Assembly (NCBI RefSeq): GCF_000262755.1
Contig: NZ_AFEU01000001.1
Span: forward strand, 868,001 to 932,000
DNA from: Bacillus methanolicus PB1
GTDB taxonomy: Bacteria; Bacillota; Bacilli; Bacillales; Cytobacillaceae
Direction: 5' to 3'
Length of the DNA stretch: 64,000 bases
Positions within the stretch are counted from its first letter, which is position 1. Each line of letters starts with the position of its first letter. The translations under genes and the position numbers were made by a program. Positions 25,962 to 34,322 of this stretch are shown here, one piece after another. A model generated the notes under the pieces. That model saw only the letters and a list, made by a program, of their open reading frames with translations. It did not search any database and was not told the origin of the DNA.

Positions 25962-26306
25962 TTAATAACGATTTAATTCCGCCCATTGCTTTTCAAAATT
26001 GGCAAATGGGTCGTTTTCTTCTTTTACCACCATTTTGTCTTCGTTCCATTTTTTGTAGACAATGTACAACACATAAGCAGCTGCGACTCCAAGAATAGCA
26101 GGAACATTTGATGCGGAAGCCATCAAAGCCACAAACCCGACGATCCCCCAGCCGATTTTTCCTACTGTTGATTCCGTTTTTAGAAATTGTTTTACAACTA
26201 AATACAGAATTAGTAAGCTGGCAGCCAAACCAATCATCGGGCCAAGTTGTGCAATCAGCACCATCACAGCGATCCCGCCTGCTACAATCAATCCGAATTT
26301 TTTCAT
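25962..26306 (-). CDS. liaI: LiaI-like membrane anchor
   Basis: 114 residues from ATG 26306 after AAAGGAGGAAACG. Three to four hydrophobic segments are followed by a charged C-terminus (NDPFANFEKQWAELNRY). Its position as first gene before liaH and the similar C-terminal layout support LiaI, although sequence conservation of LiaI is low. No liaG gene is found between liaH and liaF. Confidence 0.8.
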   Translation of the reverse strand: MKKFGLIVAGGIAVMVLIAQLGPMIGLAASLLILYLVVKQFLKTESTVGKIGWGIVGFVALMASASNVPAILGVAAAYVLYIVYKKWNEDKMVVKEENDPFANFEKQWAELNRY

Positions 26307-26355
26307 TTTTCGTTTCCTCCTTTCTATGACTTCATCTTACCTTTGGAAACAACAT

Positions 26356-26402
26356 TCTATAACGATCCCGAGCTTTATTTTCAACTAAGACCTAAGACTT
26401 AG
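26356..26402 (-). promoter_or_regulatory. Candidate liaIH promoter with upstream dyad
   Basis: Reverse strand TTGAAA (26379-26384), a 17-bp spacer and TATAGA (26356-26361) make a good sigma-A promoter 50 bp before liaI. Directly upstream, CTAAGTCTTAGGTCTTAG (26385-26402) is an imperfect dyad in the position where LiaR binds in B. subtilis. The operator assignment is an inference. Confidence 0.55.
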
Positions 26403-26431
26403 GGGGTCTGGCTCGCTCGGGCCAGACCCCC
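26402..26431. repeat. GGGTCTGGCC palindrome, single unit
   Basis: GGGGGTCTGGC pairs perfectly with GCCAGACCCCC around an 8-base loop. It lies between the lia promoter and the rraA stop codon, where it may terminate rraA. Confidence 0.8.
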
Positions 26432-26446
26432 TATCAAATAAACTTT

Positions 26447-26926
26447 TTAAAATAACTTTTTGTTTGAAACAATCACGCCATCTTCATCTGCGTACGCAAA
26501 TTTTTCAGGCGACCATTCTACTTCCCCGAAAGCAACGGAAACGTTCCTTTCACCTTTACCCTCCTTATTGCTTTTTAATGGGTTGCTGCCTATTGCCAGA
26601 ATCCCAACATTTAAGTCTTTCAGTTCAGCAGTATCGCGAACACATCCATTTATAATGACACCGGCAAGACCCCTGCTTTCGGCGATTTCTCCAAGACGGT
26701 CTCCAAGAAGTGCACAGCGCTTCGATCCTCCTCCATCGACAACCAGTACACTCCCTGCGGGTACATCCTGTAAAGCTTCCTTTACAAGAACATTATCTTC
26801 AAAAACCTTTACGGTATAAATTGGACCGTAAAAGGATGTCTTTTTCCCATAGGATTTAAATTCCAGAGTGCAAACTTCCAGTTCATTTGAAAAATCATCA
26901 CACAAATCAGCTGTTTTAAAGCTCAT
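26447..26926 (-). CDS. rraA: RraA-family protein
   Basis: 159 residues from ATG 26926 after AAAGGAGAAATAAA. It begins [19 protein letters not shown]. The family signature [25 protein letters not shown] and the Arg/Asp of [13 protein letters not shown] are present; related class II aldolases of pyruvate (HMG/CHA aldolase) use the same Arg and Asp. Gram-positives lack the RNase E partner studied in E. coli, so the aldolase-like or unknown role is as likely as RNase regulation. Confidence 0.85.
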   Translation of the reverse strand: MSFKTADLCDDFSNELEVCTLEFKSYGKKTSFYGPIYTVKVFEDNVLVKEALQDVPAGSVLVVDGGGSKRCALLGDRLGEIAESRGLAGVIINGCVRDTAELKDLNVGILAIGSNPLKSNKEGKGERNVSVAFGEVEWSPEKFAYADEDGVIVSNKKLF

Positions 26927-27063
26927 TTTTATTTCTCCTTTCGTAAATTGTGAATGAAATCTTGAAGCATATTCATCAGAGAATTTTTTTCAGTCACCCT
27001 TTCCTTAATTCTATCTATATAATTTCTTTACAATTGCCAATAACCCTTTTTTTATGAATTTAC

Positions 27064-27273
27064 ATGGAAAAAAGATTCAAAACGGCGCATACCTTTCTAA
27101 CAAAGGGAGGGATTTTTATAGCTATATTATGGATTACCACAATTGGATTTGTCATTTGCTTAGGGATAGTCGGCGGAGTCCATTTCTACTTTGTACGGCA
27201 AGCATTAAACGTAGAGGATTCAATTATCGTGGACCTTTTACCTGAAGAGGAAGAGCAAACAAAGAAATCATAA
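27064..27273 (+). CDS. Small single-span membrane protein, unknown
   Basis: 69 residues from ATG 27064, with a hydrophobic segment (IAILWITTIGFVICLGIVGG) and an acidic C-terminus ending LLPEEEEQTKKS. No ribosome site precedes the ATG. A good one, AAAGGGAGG at 27102-27110, sits inside the frame seven bases before an in-frame ATA (27118), so translation may begin there or the start has mutated. The overall layout resembles YtzI-type short membrane proteins, with low certainty. Confidence 0.45.
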   Translation: MEKRFKTAHTFLTKGGIFIAILWITTIGFVICLGIVGGVHFYFVRQALNVEDSIIVDLLPEEEEQTKKS

Positions 27274-27299
27274 TTAGCAAGTTCGTTAAAAAACCATCA

Positions 27300-27548
27300 G
27301 AGGCTGTCTCATAAGAGTCTGACCCCATGTTCGTTTATTAATATATAGCACATTTATCCAATATTATGTCCCATATATTGTGTAATGGGGTCTGACCCTT
27401 TGGCTTTTTATACGAAAACGTCCGGTAAAAAGCAAAAAAAGCAACGACCTTTGACCCGCTAATTTCATTATAAATTGCAGGTCAAAGGTCGAAAATATTT
27501 TCATTCATCGCGGTGTCTGATATGCCATGGAGGTTTGAGACAACCTCA
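27300..27548. repeat. Palindromic element, copy 3, enlarged form with extra hairpin
   Basis: The left part GAGGCTGTCTCATAAGAGTC through ATGGGGTCTGACCC matches the other copies. The extra module shared with copy 2 follows (GGCTTTTTATACG ... GTCTGATATGCCATGGAGG), but is interrupted by a perfect 12-bp inverted repeat CGACCTTTGACC (27445-27456) / GGTCAAAGGTCG (27480-27491). The right end TTTGAGACAACCTC abuts a broken homoserine dehydrogenase gene. Confidence 0.8.
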
Positions 27549-27552
27549 TATG

Positions 27553-27750
27553 TTTATGAAACGAAAGACCTTCCACCCACATTTTTGTTAAAATAAAATT
27601 TGAAGTCCCATTTAAAATTTCATGAACTTTTTTGATGTGATTTACGTTTAAAAGCTTCCTTAACGTTTGAATTATCGGTCGCTTCAAATCCTACTGAAAC
27701 ACCGTGTTTTTCCACAAGCGAAAGAAGCTCCCTTCCATAGTGTTCTGCTC
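27553..27750 (-). pseudogene. hom: Remnant of homoserine dehydrogenase
   Basis: On the reverse strand one frame reads YGRELLSLVEKHGVSVGFEA and the next frame PIIQTLRKLLNVNHIKKVHE followed by ILNGTSNFILTKM. The last string is the hallmark NGTxNyILTKM of homoserine dehydrogenase. The few residues expected between the two parts (VAGGI) are deleted, the N-terminal NAD-binding region is absent, and the coding sequence ends abruptly where the palindromic element at 27300-27548 begins. It lies directly downstream of acsA. Confidence 0.75.
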
Positions 27751-27795
27751 TGTATATTCCCAATTTTTTTGTTTTATATAAAGTGAAGCCGATTT

Positions 27796-29517
27796 TTATG
27801 TTGTTCGGCCTTGGCTCATTTTTTGCAACTCTCGTGCTTTCAGCTCTCTTCTTAATATTTTTCCGCTGATTTTTGTCTTCGGGAGTGAATCGACAATTTC
27901 GATCTCACGAGGAGCTGCATGGGCTGCGAGATTCTGCTTTACAAATCTAATAATCTCTTCAAGCAGCTGATTTTCCGCCTGATACCCTTTCCTGAGAACA
28001 ATAAATGCTTTTACAATCTCCCCGCGTAGAGGATCAGGCTTTCCAATCACTGCTGCTTCGGCAATTGCCGGATGTTCGATTAGCTTGCTTTCAACCTCAA
28101 ACGGACCGATCCGCTCTCCGGAAGAGTTGATCATGTCATCGCTTCGGCCTTGGAAGAATATATATCCGTCTTCATCCATAACAGCAAGATCTCCGGAAAC
28201 ATACCATCCTGGAAACGGAAAATAGGATTGGTACTTTTGTTCATTTTTCCAAACTTCCTTCATAATTGAGGGCCATGGAGCCTTTATGGCAAGATGGCCA
28301 ACTTCACCGGGAGGAAGCGGTACTCCATTGCCATCTAATACCGCCGCTTCAATTCCAGGGAACGGACGTCCCATCGAACCCGGCTTAATCGTTTCCGATG
28401 GCAAATTCACGATTAACTGTGCACCTGTCTCTGTCATCCACCATGTATCATGAATCCGCAATCGGAGAGTTTCTTTACCCCAATAAATAACTTCAGGATT
28501 CAGCGGTTCGCCTACACTTAAAATATGGCGAAGCGAACTCAAATCGTATTGTTTCTGGACAGCTTTTCCTTCAGCCATCAGCATTCTGAAAGCAGTCGGA
28601 GCACTGTACCAAACCGTTACTTTAGCCTTTTCTATTGTTCTATACCATGAGTGAGCCTGAAATCTTCCTCCATTCACAACAATAGTTGTACGATTAAGCC
28701 ATGGAGCAAATATTCCGTAAACGGTGCCGGTTACCCAGCCGGGATGAGCTGTACACCAATAAATATCATCTTCCTTTAGGTCAAGCACCCATTTGCCTGT
28801 TTGGTATTGTAGAATCATCGCGCGGTGCGCATGTACAATTCCCTTTGGCTTCCCGGTAGATCCGCTTGTATAATGGATATTTAAACCTGCTTCTAAATCG
28901 ACCCATTCAATGATATTTTCCTCACGAACTGTATTTTCTAGTTCTGCTTCAAGGGAGATTTCGCCTTCTTTGCAATATTCCGGTCCGCTTGTAATAAAAA
29001 TTTTTTCCAATGATGGAAGATCATGTTTCGGAACCCGTTTTCCAAGAATATGGTCCGTTATTAAAAATTTGCCTTCACAATCTGAAATTCTGTCTTTCAC
29101 GGCTTCTTCCATAAAGGCCTCAAATAACGGGCCTGCAATCGCTCCGATTTTAATGGCGGCGATCATTGCCAAATAGCAGTCCGGGTGTTTAGGGAGAAAA
29201 ATAAAAACAATATCTCCTTTTTTCACCCCGTGCTTTTTCAAAACAGTTGCCAGATGGTCTGTTTTTTCTTTAACTTCGCGAAAAGAAAGTTTATACTCTT
29301 CATCACCGTTCAAATAATAAAGAGCAGTTTTTTCTCCATAACCTTCCTCAACATGCCTGTCGATGCATTCATAGGCCATATTAACAAGTCCTGTCTCTTT
29401 CCAGCTGAAGCGTTTTTCTACTTCTGACCAATCAAAATGGCTGTATGTTTGCTTATAATCTTTTAGGTTGTAATCCCCTATTTCAGGGGGCAAATGGTAT
29501 CCATTTAAAACAGTCAT
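27796..29517 (-). CDS. acsA: Acetyl-CoA synthetase
   Basis: 573 residues (B. subtilis AcsA: 572) from ATG 29517 after AAAGGAG. Adenylate-forming motifs: IHYTSGSTGKPKGIVHAH (P-loop), TVWYSAPTAFRML, DTWWMTETGA, YVSGDLAVMDEDGYIFFQGRSDDMI and the C-terminal KISGKILRRELK with the catalytic, acetylatable Lys. It activates acetate with ATP and CoA. It starts only 13 bp after the ABC ATPase gene, so it is probably the last gene of the SAM-riboswitch operon, where it could reuse acetate released by MetY. Confidence 0.93.
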   Translation of the reverse strand: MTVLNGYHLPPEIGDYNLKDYKQTYSHFDWSEVEKRFSWKETGLVNMAYECIDRHVEEGYGEKTALYYLNGDEEYKLSFREVKEKTDHLATVLKKHGVKKGDIVFIFLPKHPDCYLAMIAAIKIGAIAGPLFEAFMEEAVKDRISDCEGKFLITDHILGKRVPKHDLPSLEKIFITSGPEYCKEGEISLEAELENTVREENIIEWVDLEAGLNIHYTSGSTGKPKGIVHAHRAMILQYQTGKWVLDLKEDDIYWCTAHPGWVTGTVYGIFAPWLNRTTIVVNGGRFQAHSWYRTIEKAKVTVWYSAPTAFRMLMAEGKAVQKQYDLSSLRHILSVGEPLNPEVIYWGKETLRLRIHDTWWMTETGAQLIVNLPSETIKPGSMGRPFPGIEAAVLDGNGVPLPPGEVGHLAIKAPWPSIMKEVWKNEQKYQSYFPFPGWYVSGDLAVMDEDGYIFFQGRSDDMINSSGERIGPFEVESKLIEHPAIAEAAVIGKPDPLRGEIVKAFIVLRKGYQAENQLLEEIIRFVKQNLAAHAAPREIEIVDSLPKTKISGKILRRELKARELQKMSQGRTT

Positions 29518-29530
29518 GGAAAAAACTCCT

Positions 29531-30259
29531 TTATGAATTCGTTGATAAATCTAAAAGATTAATAATTTTTTCTTTTAATTGTCCTAAATAAGCGTCTCCT
29601 CTTGCGCGGGGCCGTTTTTGTTCAATCGTTAACATGTCGCAGATTTCACCCGGCTGTCCGCGGAGAATGATAATTCGGTCACATAAATAGAGAGCCTCAT
29701 CTACATCATGTGTGACAAGAAGCATCGTAGATTGGTACTGCTCCCAGATTGACAGGAGCAAATCCTGAAGCTGCATTTTTGTAAAAGCGTCCAATGCACT
29801 AAATGGCTCATCAAGCAGCAATATTTCCGGAGCGGTGACAAGGGCTCTTGCAATGGCTACCCGCTGGGCCATACCGCCGGAAAGATCTTTCGGATAATGA
29901 TTTTCGAAGCCAGCTAAACCTACTAAAGAGATATATTTTTTGGCTATTTCCATCTTTTGATCATTATTTTTGAGACCGAATGCAACATTATCAATGACAT
30001 TCAGCCACGGAAGAAGCCTGGGTTCCTGAAAGATGATACCAATCTTTTCATGGACAGAACGGACAATATCTCCGTCAATTTTAACAGTGCCTGCGTATCC
30101 TTCATCAAGGCCTGACAAAACACGCAGAAGTGTGCTTTTTCCGCAGCCGCTTGTTCCGAGGATTCCGATAATCTCTCCTTTTTGCACGGTTAAATTAATG
30201 TTTTTTAAGCCTGTTTCACCATTTGCAAACGTTCTGGAAACATTCTCGATAGCCAGCAT
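29531..30259 (-). CDS. ABC transporter ATPase, nitrate/sulfonate/taurine type (SsuB-like)
   Basis: 242 residues from ATG 30259; the in-frame ATG at 30268 touches the ribosome site AAAGGA. Walker A GTSGCGKSTLLR, Q-loop FQEPRLLPWL, signature LSGGMAQRVAIARAL and Walker B ILLLDEPFSALD are all present. It pairs with the permease and binding protein encoded just upstream. The operon with metY under a SAM riboswitch suggests uptake of a sulfur compound for methionine synthesis. Confidence 0.88.
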   Translation of the reverse strand: MLAIENVSRTFANGETGLKNINLTVQKGEIIGILGTSGCGKSTLLRVLSGLDEGYAGTVKIDGDIVRSVHEKIGIIFQEPRLLPWLNVIDNVAFGLKNNDQKMEIAKKYISLVGLAGFENHYPKDLSGGMAQRVAIARALVTAPEILLLDEPFSALDAFTKMQLQDLLLSIWEQYQSTMLLVTHDVDEALYLCDRIIILRGQPGEICDMLTIEQKRPRARGDAYLGQLKEKIINLLDLSTNS

Positions 30260-30272
30260 ATTATTCATTCCT

Positions 30273-31109
30273 TTACGTTTTTTTCGTAAATGTATCTTGC
30301 CAGTGAAGGGTTTTTGCTTCCAGGCTTTTTAACAGAGAGTCTGACAGTTTTCCTAAAATCGCAAACAGAACAATACTAGAAATAATAAGCTCCGGCGAAT
30401 ACGTATTCTGTCCGTACACGAGCAAATACCCGATCCCTTTACTTGCTCCCATTAACTCAGCAGCCACAACAAACATCCAGCCCAGTCCAAGGCCGCTGCG
30501 TATTCCGACTAAAAATGAAGGCATGGATGCAGGCAAAATGATTTTGCGGATTAATTGCCACGAGTTGAAATTATAAACCTTGCCGACTTCGATCAGTTTC
30601 CGGTCCACACCTTGAATACCGGAAACAATATTTAAATAAACAGGGAAAAATACTCCGACTGCGATCAAAACAATTTTTGAAGGCTCGCCGATTCCCATCC
30701 ATAAAATAAACAGCGGCACCCACGCTAAAGATGGAATAGAGCGGAAAGCCTGAATCAACGGATCAATCAAGCTTTCTACTGTTTTAAAATAACCTGCGGA
30801 CGCCCCAAGTAATACCGCGGCAGTGACTCCTATTAGAAATCCAAATATCAGTCGATATAATGTGATTCCTAGGTGGCTCCATAAAGTTCCATCCTGAAAC
30901 ATTCCTCCAATTGTATCAAGGATAGCAGTTGGAGCAGGAAGTAAATGCTGCGGGAAAACCCCGATTCTGCTTAAATACTCCCAAACAATTACCAATCCTA
31001 GCGGGACAATTGTCCCATAAACGGCCGCTTTTATTTTTGGCTGAATCGATAAATTTTTTTTCTCTTTTACAGGAATATGTGTCGTAACGGTTGTGTACTT
31101 GCTATTCAT
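30273..31109 (-). CDS. ABC transporter permease, SsuC/TauC-like
   Basis: 278 residues from ATG 31109 after AAAGGGGGACC. Six membrane segments and the EAA-type loop GVDRKLIEVGKVYNFNSWQLIRKIILPASMP shortened to its core GVDRKLIEVGKVYN are visible, plus the typical RSIPSLAWVPLFILWMGIGE. It belongs to the same transporter as its two neighbours. Confidence 0.88.
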   Translation of the reverse strand: MNSKYTTVTTHIPVKEKKNLSIQPKIKAAVYGTIVPLGLVIVWEYLSRIGVFPQHLLPAPTAILDTIGGMFQDGTLWSHLGITLYRLIFGFLIGVTAAVLLGASAGYFKTVESLIDPLIQAFRSIPSLAWVPLFILWMGIGEPSKIVLIAVGVFFPVYLNIVSGIQGVDRKLIEVGKVYNFNSWQLIRKIILPASMPSFLVGIRSGLGLGWMFVVAAELMGASKGIGYLLVYGQNTYSPELIISSIVLFAILGKLSDSLLKSLEAKTLHWQDTFTKKT

Positions 31110-31165
31110 TTGAATGGTCCCCCTTTCTGAAAGAAGCTGTTTTTAAAACGTCATCTTGTATTGCT

Positions 31166-32146
31166 TTATTTAATTACTTCTTCGGCAAACTTCGGATTAA
31201 TGAGTTCGTCGACAAGCGAATCAATTTTTACGTCTCCTTTAAAAATGTCATCCTTTTGCAATACTTTTCCGGCCGATTTTAGCGCCTGCTTTTGTTCCTC
31301 TCCAGGCACGGGGTTAGAAAAATCAGTCCGCTCAAGCTGTTTTTTCGCCACATCAAGGTTAATTTTCGCTTCTTTTGACAGAATTTCTGCCGTTTTATCA
31401 GGGTTTTCTAATGCCCACTTTCTGGCTTTCTCATAAACTTCAATGACTTTCTTGACGTAGTTAGGGTATTTTTTGGCAAATTCGCTGCGAACATTTAAAG
31501 TTCCGTATGTGTTAAAATCTGCGTTTCTATAAAAGAGCTTTGTATCAGCTTCAAGTTCCAATTTTGCCATATGAGGGTCAAGCCCTGCCCAAGCATCCAC
31601 CTGTTTTGTCGTCAATGCACTTGCGCCGTCACTGTGCTGGAGATTTACGATTTGTACATCTGAAGCAGAAAGTCCCGCCTCATCCAATGTTCTTAAAAGA
31701 AAAATGTAAGGGTCTGTACCAACAGTTGCAGCTACTTTCTTTCCCTTCAAATCACTAACTGACTGAATTGAAGAATCCTTGTTCGTTACAAGGGCCGTCC
31801 ATTCAGGCTTGGAAAAAATATAAACCGATTCAATTGGTGCGCCTTTTGCTTTTGCCATTAAGGCTGCTGCTCCTGCTGTTGATCCGAAATCCACGCTTTT
31901 GCTGTTTAAAAACTCAAGCGCCTTGTTGCTGCCTTGGCTGAGAACATATTCCACTTTAATACCTTCTTTTTCAAAAGCTTCTTCAGCCCAGCCAAACTCT
32001 TTCAAAATAAGGCTCGTTGGGGAATAGTAAGCATAATCAAGTACAATTTTTTCAGGCTTATCTCCTTTTGCACCCGTGCTATTCGAGCAGCCGGAAACTC
32101 CGAACAATAGCAGCAACCCTGCCAATATTCCAAACCATTTCTTCAT
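31166..32146 (-). CDS. ABC transporter substrate-binding lipoprotein, SsuA-like
   Basis: 326 residues from ATG 32146 after GAAAGGAG. A signal peptide ends in the lipobox LFGVSGC (lipidated Cys about residue 20). The mature part has the NMT1/SsuA fold signs: SLILKEFGWAEEAFEKEGI, FGSTAGAAALMAKAKGAPI, DLKGKKVAATVGTDPY and the aromatic-specific DAWAGLDPHMAKLE. The ligand is likely a small sulfonate or related organosulfur compound; inferred from family and operon. Confidence 0.88.
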   Translation of the reverse strand: MKKWFGILAGLLLLFGVSGCSNSTGAKGDKPEKIVLDYAYYSPTSLILKEFGWAEEAFEKEGIKVEYVLSQGSNKALEFLNSKSVDFGSTAGAAALMAKAKGAPIESVYIFSKPEWTALVTNKDSSIQSVSDLKGKKVAATVGTDPYIFLLRTLDEAGLSASDVQIVNLQHSDGASALTTKQVDAWAGLDPHMAKLELEADTKLFYRNADFNTYGTLNVRSEFAKKYPNYVKKVIEVYEKARKWALENPDKTAEILSKEAKINLDVAKKQLERTDFSNPVPGEEQKQALKSAGKVLQKDDIFKGDVKIDSLVDELINPKFAEEVIK

Positions 32147-32177
32147 CTCACTAATCTCCTTTCTTCTCTCTTAATCT

Positions 32178-33982
32178 TTAAATCTCGCATGCATAAGTGA
32201 CAATTGTTCCGCGGAGGCGCTGCGCTTCTTTATACGTACAGCGATTATGAACAACTTCGAGTCCTGCTTCTTTAGCAATTTCCACTGCTTTTGGAGAAAT
32301 AACGCCTTCCTGAAGCCAGAAAACTTTTGGCTGAACTTCTGCCGCTTCTTTTGCAATCTCAATTGCTGCCTCCGGGCTGCGGAAGATTTGCACAATGTCA
32401 ATCTTAAATGGAACTGATTTTAAATCAGGATATGCCTGTTCTCCAAGTACTTCTGTTTCTCTCGGATTTACCGGAACAATTTTATATCCAAGCCGCTTCA
32501 TTTTCCTTGCCAAACGATTGCTCGGACGCCCCGGGTTGCTGCTTAAACCGACAATTGCCAGCGTTTTTGGGCGCTGCAATTCTTTCCCATCAACAACTTC
32601 CCGGACAAATGGCGATTGGAGAGCCCAGCGGATAACCCCCTCGTCATTTACTGCCGTATTTCCTTTTTCAGCACCCTTTGAAGAAATTCCGGTCGCCTGA
32701 TAAAAAGCCTGATCTAAATCATTTATCAGATCCCGAACCGATTCAAGCCCTACAGACAAACGGATCAATTCTTCACTGACACCAGTTTTCTTAAGATCTT
32801 CAGCGCTCAACTGCTGATGTGTCGTTGATGCAGGATGTATAATGAGTGACTTCGCGTCCCCGACATTAGCAACGTGGGACCATAAAGCTATATGGTCGAT
32901 TACTTTTTTACCCGCTTCCCGGCCGCCTTTAATTCCGAAATTCACGATTGAACCAAAGCCGTTTCTCAAGTATTTTTTCGCAAGTTCGTGAGCAGGGTGC
33001 TCTTCCAGGCCAGGGTATGATACCCACTCTACTGCCGGATGAGATTTCAAAAATTGAGCAATCTTTAACGCATTTTCTGTATGTTTTTCCATCCGAAGAT
33101 GAAGTGTTTCAAGCCCTTGCAGCAACAGGAATGCGTTTTGCGGGCTTAAGCAAGAACCAAAGTCCCTTAAAAGCTGAACTCTCAGCTTTGTACTAAAGGC
33201 TAACGTTCCAAAATCATTTGCATATCTGATGCCGTTGTAGCTTGGATCAGGTTCTGTGAATCCAGGAAATTTTCCATTATTCCAGTTGAAGCGCCCCCCA
33301 TCAATAACAAGGCCGCCAATCGCTGTGCCGTGTCCGCCAATCCATTTAGTTGCCGAGTGAACGACAATATCCGCTCCCCATTGAATCGGTTTGCAAAGGT
33401 ATGGGGAGGCAAACGTATTGTCTATTATCAATGGAATTCCATTTTCATGCGCAATCTCTGCCACCGCTTCAATATCTAAAACATGAAGGCTCGGATTTCC
33501 GATAATCTCTCCATAAAGAGCTTTCGTTTTTGGTGTAATCGCTTTGCGGAAATTTTCCGGATCTTTTGGATCGACAAAATGAACATTAATTCCGTATTTC
33601 GGAAGTGTAACAGCGAATAAATTGTATGTACCGCCATAAAGATTGGATGCTGCAACAATTTCATCACCTGCCTGAGCAATATTCATTATGGATAAAGCAA
33701 TTGCAGCCATTCCTGATGAAGTGGCAACTGCTGCTACTCCGTCTTCAAGCAGGGCAATTCGCTTTTCGAGGACATCGACTGTTGGATTTCCTATTCTTGA
33801 ATAAATGTTTCCAGGTTCATCGAGCGAAAATAAGCTCTGGGCATGTTCGGTATTATGAAATACAATACATATGAGGTTGTTTGATAAATCGGAACAGCTC
33901 TTGAACCGGTTGTTGGATCCGGCGCTTGCCCTCCATGCAAAAGAATCGTCTCTACATCGTACGTATCAAAATGTTTTGCCAT
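32178..33982 (-). pseudogene. metY: MetY-type O-acetylhomoserine sulfhydrylase fused to a CoA-binding domain, frameshifted
   Basis: ATG 33982 (TTTAGGAGGAAAAAC upstream) opens [22 protein letters not shown] and reads to [10 protein letters not shown] tandem AATAC AATAC at 33859-33868 (GTATT on the coding strand) then shifts the frame. Removing one 5-base copy restores [18 protein letters not shown] and a 599-residue protein. PLP-domain features are intact ([10 protein letters not shown] with the Lys). After about residue 425 comes a second domain, [20 protein letters not shown] ... FWLQEGV, typical of YccU-like CoA-binding proteins. The reaction would be O-acetylhomoserine plus sulfide to homocysteine plus acetate. 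Downstream in the operon are the ABC transporter and acsA. Confidence 0.82.
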
Positions 33983-34082
33983 TGTTTTTCCTCCTAAAGA
34001 TAATTAATTTTATTGGTTTAGTCGGTTTAATACTTATATATTGTTTATGTATTTTTACTTTTCCGAAATCTCTTTACGAAAA

Positions 34083-34226
34083 AACCCCCTCTTCATAAGA
34101 AGAGGGGGCTCCTCCTCTTATCTTTCAGACAATGAATTGTCTGCAGGAATTGGCACCTTTTCAAGCATTGCTTGAAGGTTGCCGGACTTCATCGGGCCTG
34201 ATCCCTCCGTCACTCTTGATAAGAGA
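34083..34226 (-). promoter_or_regulatory. SAM (S-box, SAM-I) riboswitch with terminator, upstream of metY
   Basis: The reverse strand shows the SAM-I landmarks in order: CTCTTATCAAGAGTGACGGA, GGGATCAGGCCCGATGAAG, CCGGCAACC, AAGGTGCCAATTCCTGCAG and the closing AAGATAAGAGG. It is followed by the terminator CCCCCTCTTC/GAAGAGGGGG and TTTTTTC. High SAM is expected to stop transcription of the metY operon. Confidence 0.97.
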
Positions 34227-34281
34227 TACTGGTATTCTAATTATAATCAATTAAAATATTAATTCGTTAACTTTATAAAGG

Positions 34282-34310
34282 ATTATAATTTAGTTTATAA
34301 ATCTAGTCAA
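34282..34310 (-). promoter_or_regulatory. Sigma-A promoter of the metY S-box transcript
   Basis: TTGACT (34305-34310), 17-bp spacer, TATAAT (34282-34287) on the reverse strand, about 50 bp before the aptamer. Confidence 0.75.
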
Positions 34311-34322
34311 ACATAATTTTCA

